64,000 nucleotides of DNA, from NCBI RefSeq assembly GCF_016424485.1, contig NZ_JAELUP010000103.1, positions 724,772 through 788,771 of the forward strand, given 5' to 3'. The notes below the pieces were generated by a model. It saw only the letters and a program-made list of their open reading frames with translations, did not search any database and was not told where the DNA came from. This DNA is from Paenibacillus roseus (GTDB taxonomy: Bacteria > Bacillota > Bacilli > Paenibacillales > Paenibacillaceae). This document shows, one piece after another, positions 51,660 to 59,725 of the stretch (within the stretch, counting starts at the first letter, position 1; each line of letters starts with the position of its first letter). A program made the position numbers and the translations under genes.

Positions 51660-51873
51660 AGAAAAGGATGCGTAAGCATCCACGGCCTTGATTTTGACTA
51701 CAAACCGCTTTCTTTTGATCCTCACGCTCCCAGGCTGCACAAGCTAAGCTTTCTCGTACAGGATATCTGGTCTTCTTGTCCGGCCGGCGCCTGCAGGTAC
51801 AAGTAAGTGCTTGATTTGAAAGTGATCGGGAAGGAACTCAAGAAAACGTCTTCATTTGGGGATAGCGAAACGT
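51660..51873. other. Intergenic DNA between convergent kinase and XRE genes
   Basis: A small hairpin GGATGC-GTAA-GCATCC (51666-51681) directly follows the kinase stop and may terminate weakly (no T run). Nothing else recognisable. Confidence 0.4.
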
Positions 51874-52197
51874 TTATTCGACCTGTTGCAGAACTTTAAT
51901 CATTTTGTCAATGGAGCGCTTGCGTTTTTCATGATCCATGTTGTTGAGAAGCCTGAAAATTTCTACGGTATCGGACATTACCGGGCTGGCTTGCCCGCTT
52001 TGCTCGCCTCCGATAATGTAATCGAGGGATACTTCAAAAAAATTGGCCAGCTTGATCAAGGTTTCATATACGGGCTGGCGGTTGTTGATTTCATAGTGGC
52101 TATAGGCAGAACGAGTGATGCCGACACGTCTGGCCACTTCTTCCTGCGAGATATTTTTTCTAAGTCGCAGCTCTCTTAATCGATCTCCCATCGTCAT
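51874..52197 (-). CDS. XRE-family HTH regulator
   Basis: A 107-residue phage-repressor-type regulator. The helix-turn-helix covers about residues 6-60 (LRELRLRKNISQEEVARRVG, then ITRSAYSHYE and LAKLANFFEVSLDYI-type helices). The C-terminal 35 residues are helical and basic (NNMDHEKRKRSIDKMIKVLQ). GGGAG seven bases upstream sets the start. A perfect 19-bp dyad lies in its presumed promoter 190 bases upstream, consistent with autorepression. The long leader would contain a dispersed foldable repeat. No phage genes accompany it, so it is a stand-alone regulator of unknown targets. Confidence 0.9.
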   Translation of the reverse strand: MTMGDRLRELRLRKNISQEEVARRVGITRSAYSHYEINNRQPVYETLIKLANFFEVSLDYIIGGEQSGQASPVMSDTVEIFRLLNNMDHEKRKRSIDKMIKVLQQVE

Positions 52198-52240
52198 GTG
52201 ATTACTCCCTTACGAGCATTCTTTTTTTAAAATATAAGCG

Positions 52241-52320
52241 TTTATAAGTGGCTTATATTTCTAAGCGAAACGAAGCTTTTGGCCGTCCCTTGCAAAGAAC
52301 GGCAAAGCCGTTTACGCTTA
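52241..52320. repeat. Dispersed foldable intergenic repeat, copy A
   Basis: Shares about 80% identity over 60 aligned bases with the window's last bases (63941-64000). Outer arms TAAGCGAAACG (52262-52272) and CGTTTACGCTTA (52309-52320) are complementary, and inner arms GCCGT (52282-52286) and ACGGC (52299-52303) can pair inside. The 5' part also has TATAAG...CTTATA complementarity (about 52233-52257). It lies in the leader of the XRE gene. Confidence 0.75.
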
Positions 52321-52385
52321 TCACCCAATCCTGTGCTGATTGTTGCAATAGGCTTGAAGTATGAAATATCTGTTACTATTAATTT

Positions 52386-52410
52386 ATGATACAAAATGTA
52401 TCATTGTCAA
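52386..52410 (-). promoter_or_regulatory. XRE promoter with palindromic operator in the spacer
   Basis: On the minus strand a perfect TTGACA (52410-52405) is followed at once by ATGATACA-TTT-TGTATCAT (52404-52386), a 19-bp perfect dyad filling the spacer, then ATAAAT as -10. This is typical of autoregulated phage-type repressors. Confidence 0.65.
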
Positions 52411-52455
52411 GTGTGAAACAAGATTTTATATAAAAAGAAAGGGGATTTATGCGGA

Positions 52456-52653
52456 ATGAAGTTGACGTTCACATGTGATTGCGGCAATGAAGTTCGTTTT
52501 TTTGGAACGGGAGATGTCAATGAGCAGGGGATGGAGGCGGTTGATCTGGAAGATGATGATCGGCTGCGCGTCGTTGTCGGCGATGCCGGATTGATACTGC
52601 AGTGCAAGTTTTGCAATAACCGATATGCCATTGACAAAAGTTTAAATACGTGA
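52456..52653 (+). CDS. Small putative zinc-ribbon-like protein
   Basis: A 65-residue acidic protein with CDCG near the start (residues 7-10) and CKFC near the end (about 50-53), the paired knuckles of a small zinc ribbon. No known family recognised. An AAAGGGG ribosome site lies about 11 bases upstream. Divergent from the XRE gene with the palindromic operator between them, so both may be controlled together. Confidence 0.7.
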   Translation: MKLTFTCDCGNEVRFFGTGDVNEQGMEAVDLEDDDRLRVVVGDAGLILQCKFCNNRYAIDKSLNT

Positions 52654-52804
52654 TAAGATATATTATCTGCTTGAATTTTATGAGATGTTTTCACATAGAT
52701 AACCCGATTCACACTGGAGCGGTCATTGGAGCCGCAAGGATGGAAGAGAGGCAGGGCTTTCGTTGTTTTAGGTTTTTGAAATATCGTTTATCAAGTAGGA
52801 TCAT

Positions 52805-52832
52805 AAGGCTGCTCTGGAGAGCGGCCTTTTCT
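52805..52832 (+). terminator. Terminator in the 52654-53058 gap
   Basis: AAGGCTGCTC / GAGCGGCCTT with a TGGA loop, followed by TTCTATTTT. It ends the small-protein transcript. The rest of the gap has no supported gene: frames at 52650-52931 and 52928-53200 lack ribosome sites and span this hairpin. TTGAAC-N17-TGATAT (about 52929-52957) may be the next promoter. Confidence 0.65.
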
Positions 52833-53058
52833 ATTTTGACAATTGCCGTGTTTTCGACGGTACTGGACATGAAAATTATGGGAATAACCCGACTAAAGTC
52901 CAGTGTTAAACCAAACTATGGACGGATTTGAACCCCGATGAAATTCGGTATGATATAGCTATCGCAAGCTTGACAGCAGCGTTTTGCTTGAAAACCCAGG
53001 TTACGCAAAGATCATGCTCCATTCTTAGCTTTTTAAAAATGTCCGGAGGGGTTCAGAA

Positions 53059-53406
53059 ATGGAATCGGTTAAGTATGCAGAACAGGAGCTCGCTGCTGGG
53101 TTCAAGAAAAATAAGCCGCTTACCGTGTTTCTCGCACTGTTGTGTCCGGGAGCGGGGCATCTGTATTTGGGGGAACCGTCACGCGCAATCTGGTTTATGA
53201 CTCTGTTCTTTACCAATAGTATTTTTCTGATTTTCACCCTTGAAAGTCTGGGGCAGTTCAGGGCTCTAATTGCAGCATGTCTGTTTTCCGTTGGAGTTGT
53301 TGTATATGCGATCAATATCTTAAACGCTCTCCAACAGGTAAATTTAGTCAATGTTATGGACCAACTGAAATACTTTGAGGAGACAGAGGCTGACGGCAGG
53401 TACTAG
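53059..53406 (+). CDS. Small membrane protein, TM2-like
   Basis: A 115-residue protein with a soluble N-terminus and three hydrophobic segments (about 23-38, 43-62 and 68-90). The phrase KNKPLTVFLALLCPGAGHLYLG resembles the start of TM2-type and related small membrane families (KNPxxAxLLSxxxPGLGxxYLG). Function unknown. CCGGAGGGG upstream supports the ATG. Stands alone, followed by a strong terminator. Confidence 0.78.
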   Translation: MESVKYAEQELAAGFKKNKPLTVFLALLCPGAGHLYLGEPSRAIWFMTLFFTNSIFLIFTLESLGQFRALIAACLFSVGVVVYAINILNALQQVNLVNVMDQLKYFEETEADGRY

Positions 53407-53517
53407 GCAAGCGGCCCGGGAAGAACCTTTCACATGAAGGCTGTAGCCTAAATCCGTACAACTCATATAACAATTGCAAGAATTAGCTATTCCGGCATAA
53501 GTGGTCATGAAATATCC

Positions 53518-53562
53518 AACCGTATTTAGCAGCGTCCTTCGCTGCTAAATACGGTTTTTTTT
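53518..53562 (+). terminator. Strong terminator before araA
   Basis: A perfect 17-bp stem (AACCGTATTTAGCAGCG and its complement) with a TCCTT loop is followed by eight Ts. The remaining DNA to 53742 holds the araA operators and no gene. Confidence 0.95.
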
Positions 53563-53617
53563 ATTTTGCATTGTCAGGCTATTGCGAAACTGCTCGGGAG
53601 CGATTACAATTAAATTA

Positions 53618-53683
53618 AGTTGTATGTACAACTAATTGAAAAACAATAATTATTATGAATTTCAACCTACCATGTACGTACAT
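53618..53683 (+). promoter_or_regulatory. Two AraR-like operators upstream of araA
   Basis: AGTTGTATGTACAACT (53618-53633) and ATGTACGTACAT (53672-53683) match the Bacillus AraR box ATTTGTACGTACAAAT in form. Their centres are 52 bases apart, about five helical turns, which would suit looping by a repressor dimer pair. The araR gene is not in the window. Confidence 0.7.
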
Positions 53684-53742
53684 TTAAGGGCAGTTGTTAA
53701 AAAGGCTTAGTCTATATAATCGTAATTATAGGAGGAACGAAG

Positions 53743-55239
53743 ATGCTCATTTCACGGAAACATGTGTTTTGGTTCGTTACAGGCAGCCAGCATCTATACG
53801 GGGCAGAGGCGTTGGAGGAAGTTGGACGGCATTCGCAGGAGATAGCGGCTGAGCTCGACGGCTCGCCTTTTGTTGACGGGCATATTGTTGTTCAGCCTGT
53901 GGTGACCACCCCTGAAGAAATCTCTGCGGTCTTGCAGCAGGCTAATGCTGACCCTGATTGTGCAGGAGTCATCACATGGATGCATACGTTCTCGCCAGCA
54001 AAAATGTGGATCGCTGGATTATCTTTGTTGCGCAAACCGCTGTTGCATTTGCATACGCAATACAATCGGGATATTCCTTGGGACAGCATCGATATGGATT
54101 TTATGAATTTGAATCAGGCTGCCCATGGAGACCGGGAATACGGTTTTATAAATGCAAGGATGAATGTGCCGCGCAAAGTGGTGGCAGGCTATTGGCGCAA
54201 TGAGGGCGTGCAGCGCAGAATCGGCGCATGGGTGCAGACGGCAGTGGCTGTTGTGGAAAGCCACAATCTGAAAGTGGCCCGCTTCGGGGACAATATGCGC
54301 AGTGTGGCCGTAACTGAAGGCGATAAGGTAGAAGCGCAGATTAAGTTCGGCTGGTCGATAGACGGATACGGTGTAGGGGACTTGGTTCAATATGTCAATG
54401 GGGTTTCCGCAAATGAGCTGTCAGCGCTTCTGGATGAATATACGGAGCGTTATGAGATTGCAGCGGCCGTGCGCAATCAGGAGTCAAGCTGGGAGGCCAT
54501 TCAGGAGCAGGCGAGAATAGAACTGGGGCTTAAAGCTTTCCTGCAGGAGGGCGGATATAGCGCCTTTACAACGAGCTTTGAAGACTTGCATGGATTAAAG
54601 CAGCTTCCCGGATTGGCAGTTCAGAGGCTTATGGAGCAGGGATATGGCTTCGGCGGGGAAGGAGATTGGAAAGTTTCAGCTCTTACTCGTACGATCAAAA
54701 TCCTGACCAACAATAAGCAGACTTCCTTTATGGAGGATTATACGTACCATCTTGAAGAGGGAAATGAACTGATACTCGGTTCCCATATGCTGGAGGTATG
54801 CCCGACAATTGCAGCGGATCAGCCACGCCTTGAGGTGCATCCGCTAGGTATCGGCGGCAAAGCCGATCCTGCCCGAATGATATTCAACGGAATTGAGGGA
54901 TCGGCGCGTAATGCGTCTCTGGTCGACATGGGCGGTCGTTTCCGGCTGGTCATTAATGAAGTGGAAGGGGTAGCCATACAGCACGACATGCCTAAGCTGC
55001 CTGTAGCCAGGGTACTCTGGAAGCCGGCGCCTTCGCTTTCCGAATCGGCTGAGGCCTGGATTTACGCCGGAGGGGCGCATCATACGGTTCTATCCTTCGC
55101 TGCTACGACAGAGCAGCTTCGCGACTGGGCTGAATTCGCAGGCATTGAGTGTGTAGTTATTGATCAGCACACACGGATTTCTGAACTGAGAAACGAACTG
55201 CGCTGGAATGATTTGTACTACCGTCTGAAAGAGCGTTGA
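53743..55239 (+). CDS. araA: L-arabinose isomerase
   Basis: A 498-residue AraA, matching the usual length of about 495-500. It starts KHVFWFVTGSQHLYG; CAGVITWMHTFSPAKMWI (about 75), LHTQYNRDIPWDSIDMDFMN (about 107-126), the metal site segments with FGEGGDWK-like FGGEGDWK (about 308) and SFMEDYTYHLEEGN (about 328), and a late HHTVLSF (His of the metal site). It converts L-arabinose to L-ribulose. AGGAGG upstream sets the ATG. It is alone here: araB, araD and transporters are not adjacent. Control by AraR is likely from the two operators. Confidence 0.96.
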   Translation: MLISRKHVFWFVTGSQHLYGAEALEEVGRHSQEIAAELDGSPFVDGHIVVQPVVTTPEEISAVLQQANADPDCAGVITWMHTFSPAKMWIAGLSLLRKPLLHLHTQYNRDIPWDSIDMDFMNLNQAAHGDREYGFINARMNVPRKVVAGYWRNEGVQRRIGAWVQTAVAVVESHNLKVARFGDNMRSVAVTEGDKVEAQIKFGWSIDGYGVGDLVQYVNGVSANELSALLDEYTERYEIAAAVRNQESSWEAIQEQARIELGLKAFLQEGGYSAFTTSFEDLHGLKQLPGLAVQRLMEQGYGFGGEGDWKVSALTRTIKILTNNKQTSFMEDYTYHLEEGNELILGSHMLEVCPTIAADQPRLEVHPLGIGGKADPARMIFNGIEGSARNASLVDMGGRFRLVINEVEGVAIQHDMPKLPVARVLWKPAPSLSESAEAWIYAGGAHHTVLSFAATTEQLRDWAEFAGIECVVIDQHTRISELRNELRWNDLYYRLKER

Positions 55240-55251
55240 TCTGCCCATTTT

Positions 55252-55269
55252 CATGAATCATGATTCATG
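55252..55269. other. Perfect 18-bp palindrome after araA
   Basis: CATGAATCATGATTCATG lies 12 bases after the araA stop and before the terminator. Possible protein-binding site or transcript end structure; nothing further seen. Confidence 0.4.
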
Positions 55270-55278
55270 CTCAAACTG

Positions 55279-55315
55279 AAACCGGCCATTCAGAGTTGCT
55301 CTGAATGGCCGGTTT
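55279..55315. terminator. Bidirectional terminator between araA and the metal ATPase
   Basis: A perfect 17-bp stem AAACCGGCCATTCAGAG with a TTG loop, bordered by TTT on one side and AAA on the other, between two convergent genes. Confidence 0.92.
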
Positions 55316-55334
55316 ATTTGGTTTCTCTCCGCAG

Positions 55335-57518
55335 TTAGTCCGTTTGCAACCTGCTCTTGCGCGCAGTCCGGTTGGATAATACCGTAAGGCTGACAAGGGT
55401 GACGAATACGGTAGCTCCCATGTCTGACAGAATGGCGATCCACAAGGTCAGGAGACCAGGGATTGTCAGCAGCAGGGCAATCAGCTTCAGGCCCAGTGCG
55501 ACAATAATGTTGAAGCGGATAATCCGGTTAACCAGCTTTGCAATTGAGATCGCTTCAGGCAGCCGGCCGAGATGATCCTGCATCAGCACAATATCGGCTG
55601 TCTCAATGGCGCTGTCCGAGCCTTTGCCCATGGCGATGCCCAAATCAGCGGATGCCAGCGCCGGCGCGTCGTTAATGCCGTCGCCAATCATTGCGACTTT
55701 GCCTTCCTTGGAAAGCTCCTTGATTTTGGCGGCTTTGTCTTCCGGCAGCATCCTGCCATAGGCTCTTGTAACGCCAACCTCGGAAGCGACACGCTCTACA
55801 GTAATTTGATGGTCGCCACTCAAGATGACAGTCTGGTGAATACCGCTTCGTTTAATGGCATCGATGACAGCGCTGCTCTCCTCGCGAATCTGATCGGCTA
55901 TGCCGAATAATCCGAGCACTTGCTCTTGGTCAGCGGCAAGGACGATGGTAAGTCCTTCGGCTTTCAATGCTTCAGCCTGCTTGAGCACCTCGTCGTTTAG
56001 AGCTGTTGGAGAAATAATTTGCTCATTCCCTACCCAATAGCGCACACCGTCCACATTGGCGGCGACACCTTGCCCGGCTATGGCAGTTACTTCTTCCGGC
56101 TGGGTATACACGACGCCTTTGAGTTCTATCTCCTGCATAATCGCTTTGGCAAGGGGGTGGCTGGAGGAGGACTCAATCGCAGCCGCTACACGGTAAAATA
56201 ACGGCTCATTATAGACAATGGTTTCCTGAACTTTTGGTTTGCCTTGGGTCAGCGTCCCTGTTTTATCAAAAGCGAGCGTATTGATTCTGCCGAGTTGCTC
56301 CAGGTGAACGCCTCCTTTGACCAAAATCCCGTTCCGCGCATTTCGTGCAATGCCTGCGACAATTGCAATGGGGGAGGAGAGAATCAGGGCGCAAGGACAG
56401 CCTACAATAAGGACGGCTAATCCCTGGTACAGCCAATGCTGCCATTCGCCCCCGAGAAACAAAGGCGGGATCACTATAACAAGTGCAGCCATCGCCATAA
56501 TGAGCGGCGTATAATATTTGGAGAAGCGGTTAATAAATAGCTCCGTAGGTGTTTTGGTATCCTGTGCCTCCTGAACCAGATGCAAAATTTTGGCCAGGGA
56601 GGAGTCTTTGTACGGCTTCTCAATCTGTACGATCAGCAAGCCTTCGTTGTTGACACTGCCGCCAAATACTTGATCTCCGGAAGTCTTGTGCAGCGGCAGC
56701 GATTCGCCGGTAATCGCCGCTTCGTTCACGGAGCCGGCCCCTTCAGCGACAATGCCGTCGGAAGGGATTTTCTCCCCCGGCTTTACCTTGACAAGCTGTC
56801 CGGCTTGCAAGGATTCAATCGGTACGACGATTTCGGAAGCGCCGTCCAGCACAGTAGCGGTCTTGGGCGCGACTTGAAGCAGTTTTTCCATCGAGTTGCG
56901 AACCTTCGCCATGCCTGTGTCCTCAAGCATTTCATTGAGCCCGAATAAAATGGCTACAAGCGTTGCTTCCTTCCATTCGCCAATGGCGACTGCGCCGATG
57001 AGTGCGATAGTCATCAGAGTATCGATTGTGAATACGAAGGAAAACAGATTCTTCAATCCTCTAATAAAGGTTTTATAGCCGCTCAGTACGATAGCTGTCA
57101 AATATACGGCGATCAGAGCAATCTCGGGAATGCGGCCATCAAGCAAAAAAGAAAGTCCGTATAGCACAGTTGATACAATAAGCAAGTTGCGCATCAGACT
57201 GGCTGCTCCATGGCTATGGCTATGTTCGTGATCATGTCCATGCGCATTATGACCATCATGCGTATGCTTATGGGAAGAGTCATGTCCGTGCGCAAGCTCC
57301 TGACGATTATGAGCAGAGGAAGAAAGTTCCTCCAGATAAGCGCCGTCGCTTTTCAATATTTTTTTGACTTTATCCAAAGAAACCTGAGGGTCAAGCGAGA
57401 GCTTGGCAGAATTGTAGCTGAGTCGGGCAGTATCCCCGTATTCAAGCTTCCTGATCTGCTGTTCCATCGTTTGTGTACAATTGGCGCAAGAAAGACCTTT
57501 AACCCGATACTCGTTCAT
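55335..57518 (-). CDS. Zn/Cd(Pb)-exporting P1B-type ATPase
   Basis: A 727-residue CadA/ZntA-type pump. N-terminal HMA domain with CANC (about residues 10-13), a histidine-rich linker (about 73-103, many HxH pairs), eight membrane segments, the CPC motif GCPCALILSSP (about 380), phosphorylation motif DKTGTLTQGKP (about 418), HP locus SSSHPLAKA and hinge GDGINDAPALA. The last membrane helices have NIIVALGLK and LSDMGATVFV; the Lys and Asp mark the Zn/Cd/Pb class (P1B-2) rather than copper pumps. Its promoter overlaps an ArsR-type operator, and the repressor gene is divergent. GAGAGG precedes the ATG. Confidence 0.94.
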   Translation of the reverse strand: MNEYRVKGLSCANCTQTMEQQIRKLEYGDTARLSYNSAKLSLDPQVSLDKVKKILKSDGAYLEELSSSAHNRQELAHGHDSSHKHTHDGHNAHGHDHEHSHSHGAASLMRNLLIVSTVLYGLSFLLDGRIPEIALIAVYLTAIVLSGYKTFIRGLKNLFSFVFTIDTLMTIALIGAVAIGEWKEATLVAILFGLNEMLEDTGMAKVRNSMEKLLQVAPKTATVLDGASEIVVPIESLQAGQLVKVKPGEKIPSDGIVAEGAGSVNEAAITGESLPLHKTSGDQVFGGSVNNEGLLIVQIEKPYKDSSLAKILHLVQEAQDTKTPTELFINRFSKYYTPLIMAMAALVIVIPPLFLGGEWQHWLYQGLAVLIVGCPCALILSSPIAIVAGIARNARNGILVKGGVHLEQLGRINTLAFDKTGTLTQGKPKVQETIVYNEPLFYRVAAAIESSSSHPLAKAIMQEIELKGVVYTQPEEVTAIAGQGVAANVDGVRYWVGNEQIISPTALNDEVLKQAEALKAEGLTIVLAADQEQVLGLFGIADQIREESSAVIDAIKRSGIHQTVILSGDHQITVERVASEVGVTRAYGRMLPEDKAAKIKELSKEGKVAMIGDGINDAPALASADLGIAMGKGSDSAIETADIVLMQDHLGRLPEAISIAKLVNRIIRFNIIVALGLKLIALLLTIPGLLTLWIAILSDMGATVFVTLVSLTVLSNRTARKSRLQTD

Positions 57519-57542
57519 GGCATAAACCTCTCTTCATTACTA

Positions 57543-57589
57543 ATATGAATATATGTTCATATGATAAAATTGATAAACAATTTTGTCAA
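57543..57589 (-). promoter_or_regulatory. Metal-ATPase promoter with ArsR/CzrA-type operator
   Basis: On the minus strand TTGACA (57589-57584), a 17-base spacer and TATCAT (57566-57561) form the promoter. ATATGAA-N6-TTCATAT (57543-57562) overlaps the -10 and start point, as expected for a repressor site of the CadC/CzrA type. A second dyad AAAATTG-N5-CAATTTT (57567-57585) fills the spacer. Confidence 0.8.
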
Positions 57590-57643
57590 GCCTGTATTTG
57601 CCACGAAACTATTCGTAAGAACTACAATTACCTATATCGTTTA

Positions 57644-57652
57644 TGGTATAAT
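57644..57652 (+). promoter_or_regulatory. Extended -10 promoter of the arsR-type gene
   Basis: TGG directly before TATAAT (57647-57652) forms an extended -10, about 38 bases before the TTG start; no good -35 is visible. Confidence 0.5.
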
Positions 57653-57689
57653 CTTGGACATATTCTATACACGGACGGTGGTGTAAAAC

Positions 57690-58055
57690 TTGGAAAAAAC
57701 GTTGCATGACACCTGCGAGGAAACCTGTTCCGGCAATGAGCTTGATCTTGGGAAAATTAAGGGCAACCTTATTTCGCCCTCTACGGCTTTGGAGGTGTCT
57801 GACTGGTTCAAGGCGCTTGGCGATCCGACCCGGGTCAAAATTATTCATGCCCTTCTGCAAAGCGAGATGTGCGTACATGATTTGACGCAGGTGCTGGAGA
57901 TGGGGCAGTCAGCGGTGTCTCATCAACTACGACTGCTGCGAAATGTACGAATGGTGAAGAGACGCAAGGTAGGAAAAACCGTGTATTATTCCGTTGACGA
58001 TGACCACGTGGAGGAGATTTTCGGCCAAACGCTCCAGCATGTAAAGCACGATTAG
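57690..58055 (+). CDS. ArsR/SmtB-family metal-sensing repressor (CadC/CzrA-like)
   Basis: A 121-residue winged-helix repressor. Two metal sites can be read. An N-terminal site has Cys9, Cys13, Cys61 and His63, like the alpha3N thiolate site of CadC (which has Cys at the last position). The C-terminal helix has D104-x-H106-x10-H117-x2-H120, the exact alpha5 zinc signature of CzrA/SmtB. The recognition helix is QSAVSHQLRLLR (about 73-84). It should release DNA on Zn, Cd or Pb and so derepress the divergent ATPase. Translation starts at TTG with GGTGG eight bases upstream. Followed by a long convergent hairpin. Confidence 0.92.
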   Translation: MEKTLHDTCEETCSGNELDLGKIKGNLISPSTALEVSDWFKALGDPTRVKIIHALLQSEMCVHDLTQVLEMGQSAVSHQLRLLRNVRMVKRRKVGKTVYYSVDDDHVEEIFGQTLQHVKHD

Positions 58056-58113
58056 CCGCCATATGTTCATCTATACGCGGGGTACAGGGAAGAGGGGACA
58101 GATATAGTCAAAC

Positions 58114-58153
58114 GAACACCCCGTATCTCTAAGTACAGAGATACGGGGTGTTC
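58114..58153. terminator. Long perfect hairpin between convergent genes
   Basis: A 17-bp perfect stem (GAACACCCCGTATCTCT and its complement) with a 6-base loop lies between the arsR-type gene and the solute-binding gene. There is no T run, so it may block rather than classically terminate. Confidence 0.7.
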
Positions 58154-58164
58154 ACATGGGTAAT

Positions 58165-59655
58165 TTATTCAGATGACTCCGAACTGCTTGCTTCGCCTGA
58201 GCTTCCGACAGCTTCTTCCGCCGGAGCCTCGACTGCTGATCCCTGTTCAGTTACTTGCGGTTCCGCTTCTTTCTGCTCATCTTGCTTCTTGTGAGCTTCC
58301 ATCAAAAGCTGCTGGCCTTCCTGCTGAAGGTCTTTAAGCGCTTCCTCGAGCGAAACATCGCCCTTCGTTACCGGTTCCAGCTTTTGCTTGACAAGCGAGT
58401 CGAACTGCATGTAAAAGTCTTGTGGAAGATTGTAATAACTTCTGAATAGCGTAGACTCCGTTGGCTTCAACTCATAGAAAGCCTGCAAATTATGGCCTTC
58501 ATCATCTTTGAGATAGCCGGTGCGGGTGCTCAGATTACCGGAGTTATACGATTTGGATTTCACACGGGCATAATCATCCCCATGAATATATTTGATAAAG
58601 TTCCAGGCTTCCTTGGAGTTCGCAGACGTACTGTTAATGGCAAAAATCTGGTGAAATCCCGTCGATGTCGTGTAGTCCGGATTACTTGGATCGACAGGTA
58701 CTGTCACGAGATCCCATTCATAATTGATTTTGTCCTTCAGCGCGTCCTTGGCTTGCTTTAACTGATCCAGCATATATGTGCCCTCGACCATCATAGCCAT
58801 GCGTCCGGAAATAAACGGGTCCCGCATTAGATATTCCTCGTAATTATTCCAATTCCCGCCCATGTTAGCATCCTGAAAATAAAGCGTGTTCGATTTCTGG
58901 GCCTGGAGAGCCGTATTGAAAACATTTTGCCAGGCAGGCGTATCGATCATCAATTGCTTGCCGTCGGCGTCAACAAAGCTGAGTCCAAGCGTTGTGCCAA
59001 TATTCATGCCTAGCTGGAACAAGCTGGAATCATATCCTCCTTTGAAGCCATATATCCGTTCTTCCGGTGAGCCGTCAGTCGGGAAGCGGGCAGCACGGGC
59101 CAATACATCCTCCCAAGTCATCCGATCAACAGGCAAGTCAACGCCGTGTTTTTCGAACAGCGTCTTGTTATAATACAAGGCCTGGCTGTAATAGGAGGGA
59201 GACAGACCGTACAAGTTGCCGCCGCCTTTTTCCTTCAGGAAGTCCAGCATGCCCGGAATCAATGTTTCCGTATTGTATTTATCTTGCTCAATCAGCGGTC
59301 CCAGGTCAAGCAGTTTGCCATCTTGGCTGAATTTTTCATATTGCTTGGCATCGATGAACAGGACATCCGGCTGCTTCTCATCAATAAGCTGTTGGAATTT
59401 AGCCTCCCGTTCTTCTTCTGTCTCCGGCTCGCTGTTCCCCCATCTATTGCCCTGTGTGATAACTTCAATCTCCACATTCTGATTGAGAGCGGAATACAGC
59501 ATGCCGTATTCGTTGTAGAAGGATTGTTCGTCATAATACATCACTTTCAGAGTCGAGTTTTCCTCGGGCTTTCCGCTATTCCCGCCACTGCTGCAGCCTG
59601 CAACAAGTGCCATCGCCAACATCCCTACAATTGCCAACTTCCCCTTTTTAATCAC
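58165..59655 (-). CDS. ABC transporter extracellular solute-binding lipoprotein
   Basis: A 496-residue family 1-type binding protein: leader with lipobox VAGC (Cys about 20), then a two-lobe domain with segments such as PDVLFIDAKQYEKFSQDGKL (about 94) and GLSPSYYSQALYYNKTLFEKHG (about 148), and the C-lobe feature SGRMAMMVEGTYML (about 283). Sugars or oligosaccharides are usual ligands; none can be assigned. The last 45 residues are an unusual acidic tail rich in Glu, Ser and Ala. No permease or ATPase genes are adjacent, so it is an orphan. Start is GTG with GAGAGG nine bases upstream. Confidence 0.88.
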   Translation of the reverse strand: MIKKGKLAIVGMLAMALVAGCSSGGNSGKPEENSTLKVMYYDEQSFYNEYGMLYSALNQNVEIEVITQGNRWGNSEPETEEEREAKFQQLIDEKQPDVLFIDAKQYEKFSQDGKLLDLGPLIEQDKYNTETLIPGMLDFLKEKGGGNLYGLSPSYYSQALYYNKTLFEKHGVDLPVDRMTWEDVLARAARFPTDGSPEERIYGFKGGYDSSLFQLGMNIGTTLGLSFVDADGKQLMIDTPAWQNVFNTALQAQKSNTLYFQDANMGGNWNNYEEYLMRDPFISGRMAMMVEGTYMLDQLKQAKDALKDKINYEWDLVTVPVDPSNPDYTTSTGFHQIFAINSTSANSKEAWNFIKYIHGDDYARVKSKSYNSGNLSTRTGYLKDDEGHNLQAFYELKPTESTLFRSYYNLPQDFYMQFDSLVKQKLEPVTKGDVSLEEALKDLQQEGQQLLMEAHKKQDEQKEAEPQVTEQGSAVEAPAEEAVGSSGEASSSESSE

Positions 59656-59725
59656 TTTGCTTTTCCTCTCTCCTTACGCATTTTTTAGGATAACAACCAA
59701 AACTATGAAACTATCTCTGAAAATT

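Noticed and set aside
51780..51800. GGCCGGCGCCTGCAGG cluster of rare restriction sites resembling vector sequence
   Set aside because: Isolated 16-base coincidence with no flanking vector features.
52650..53200. Two plus-strand frames (93 and 90 codons) in the gap before the TM2-like gene
   Set aside because: No ribosome sites; a terminator hairpin lies within the first, and the second overlaps the real gene in another phase.
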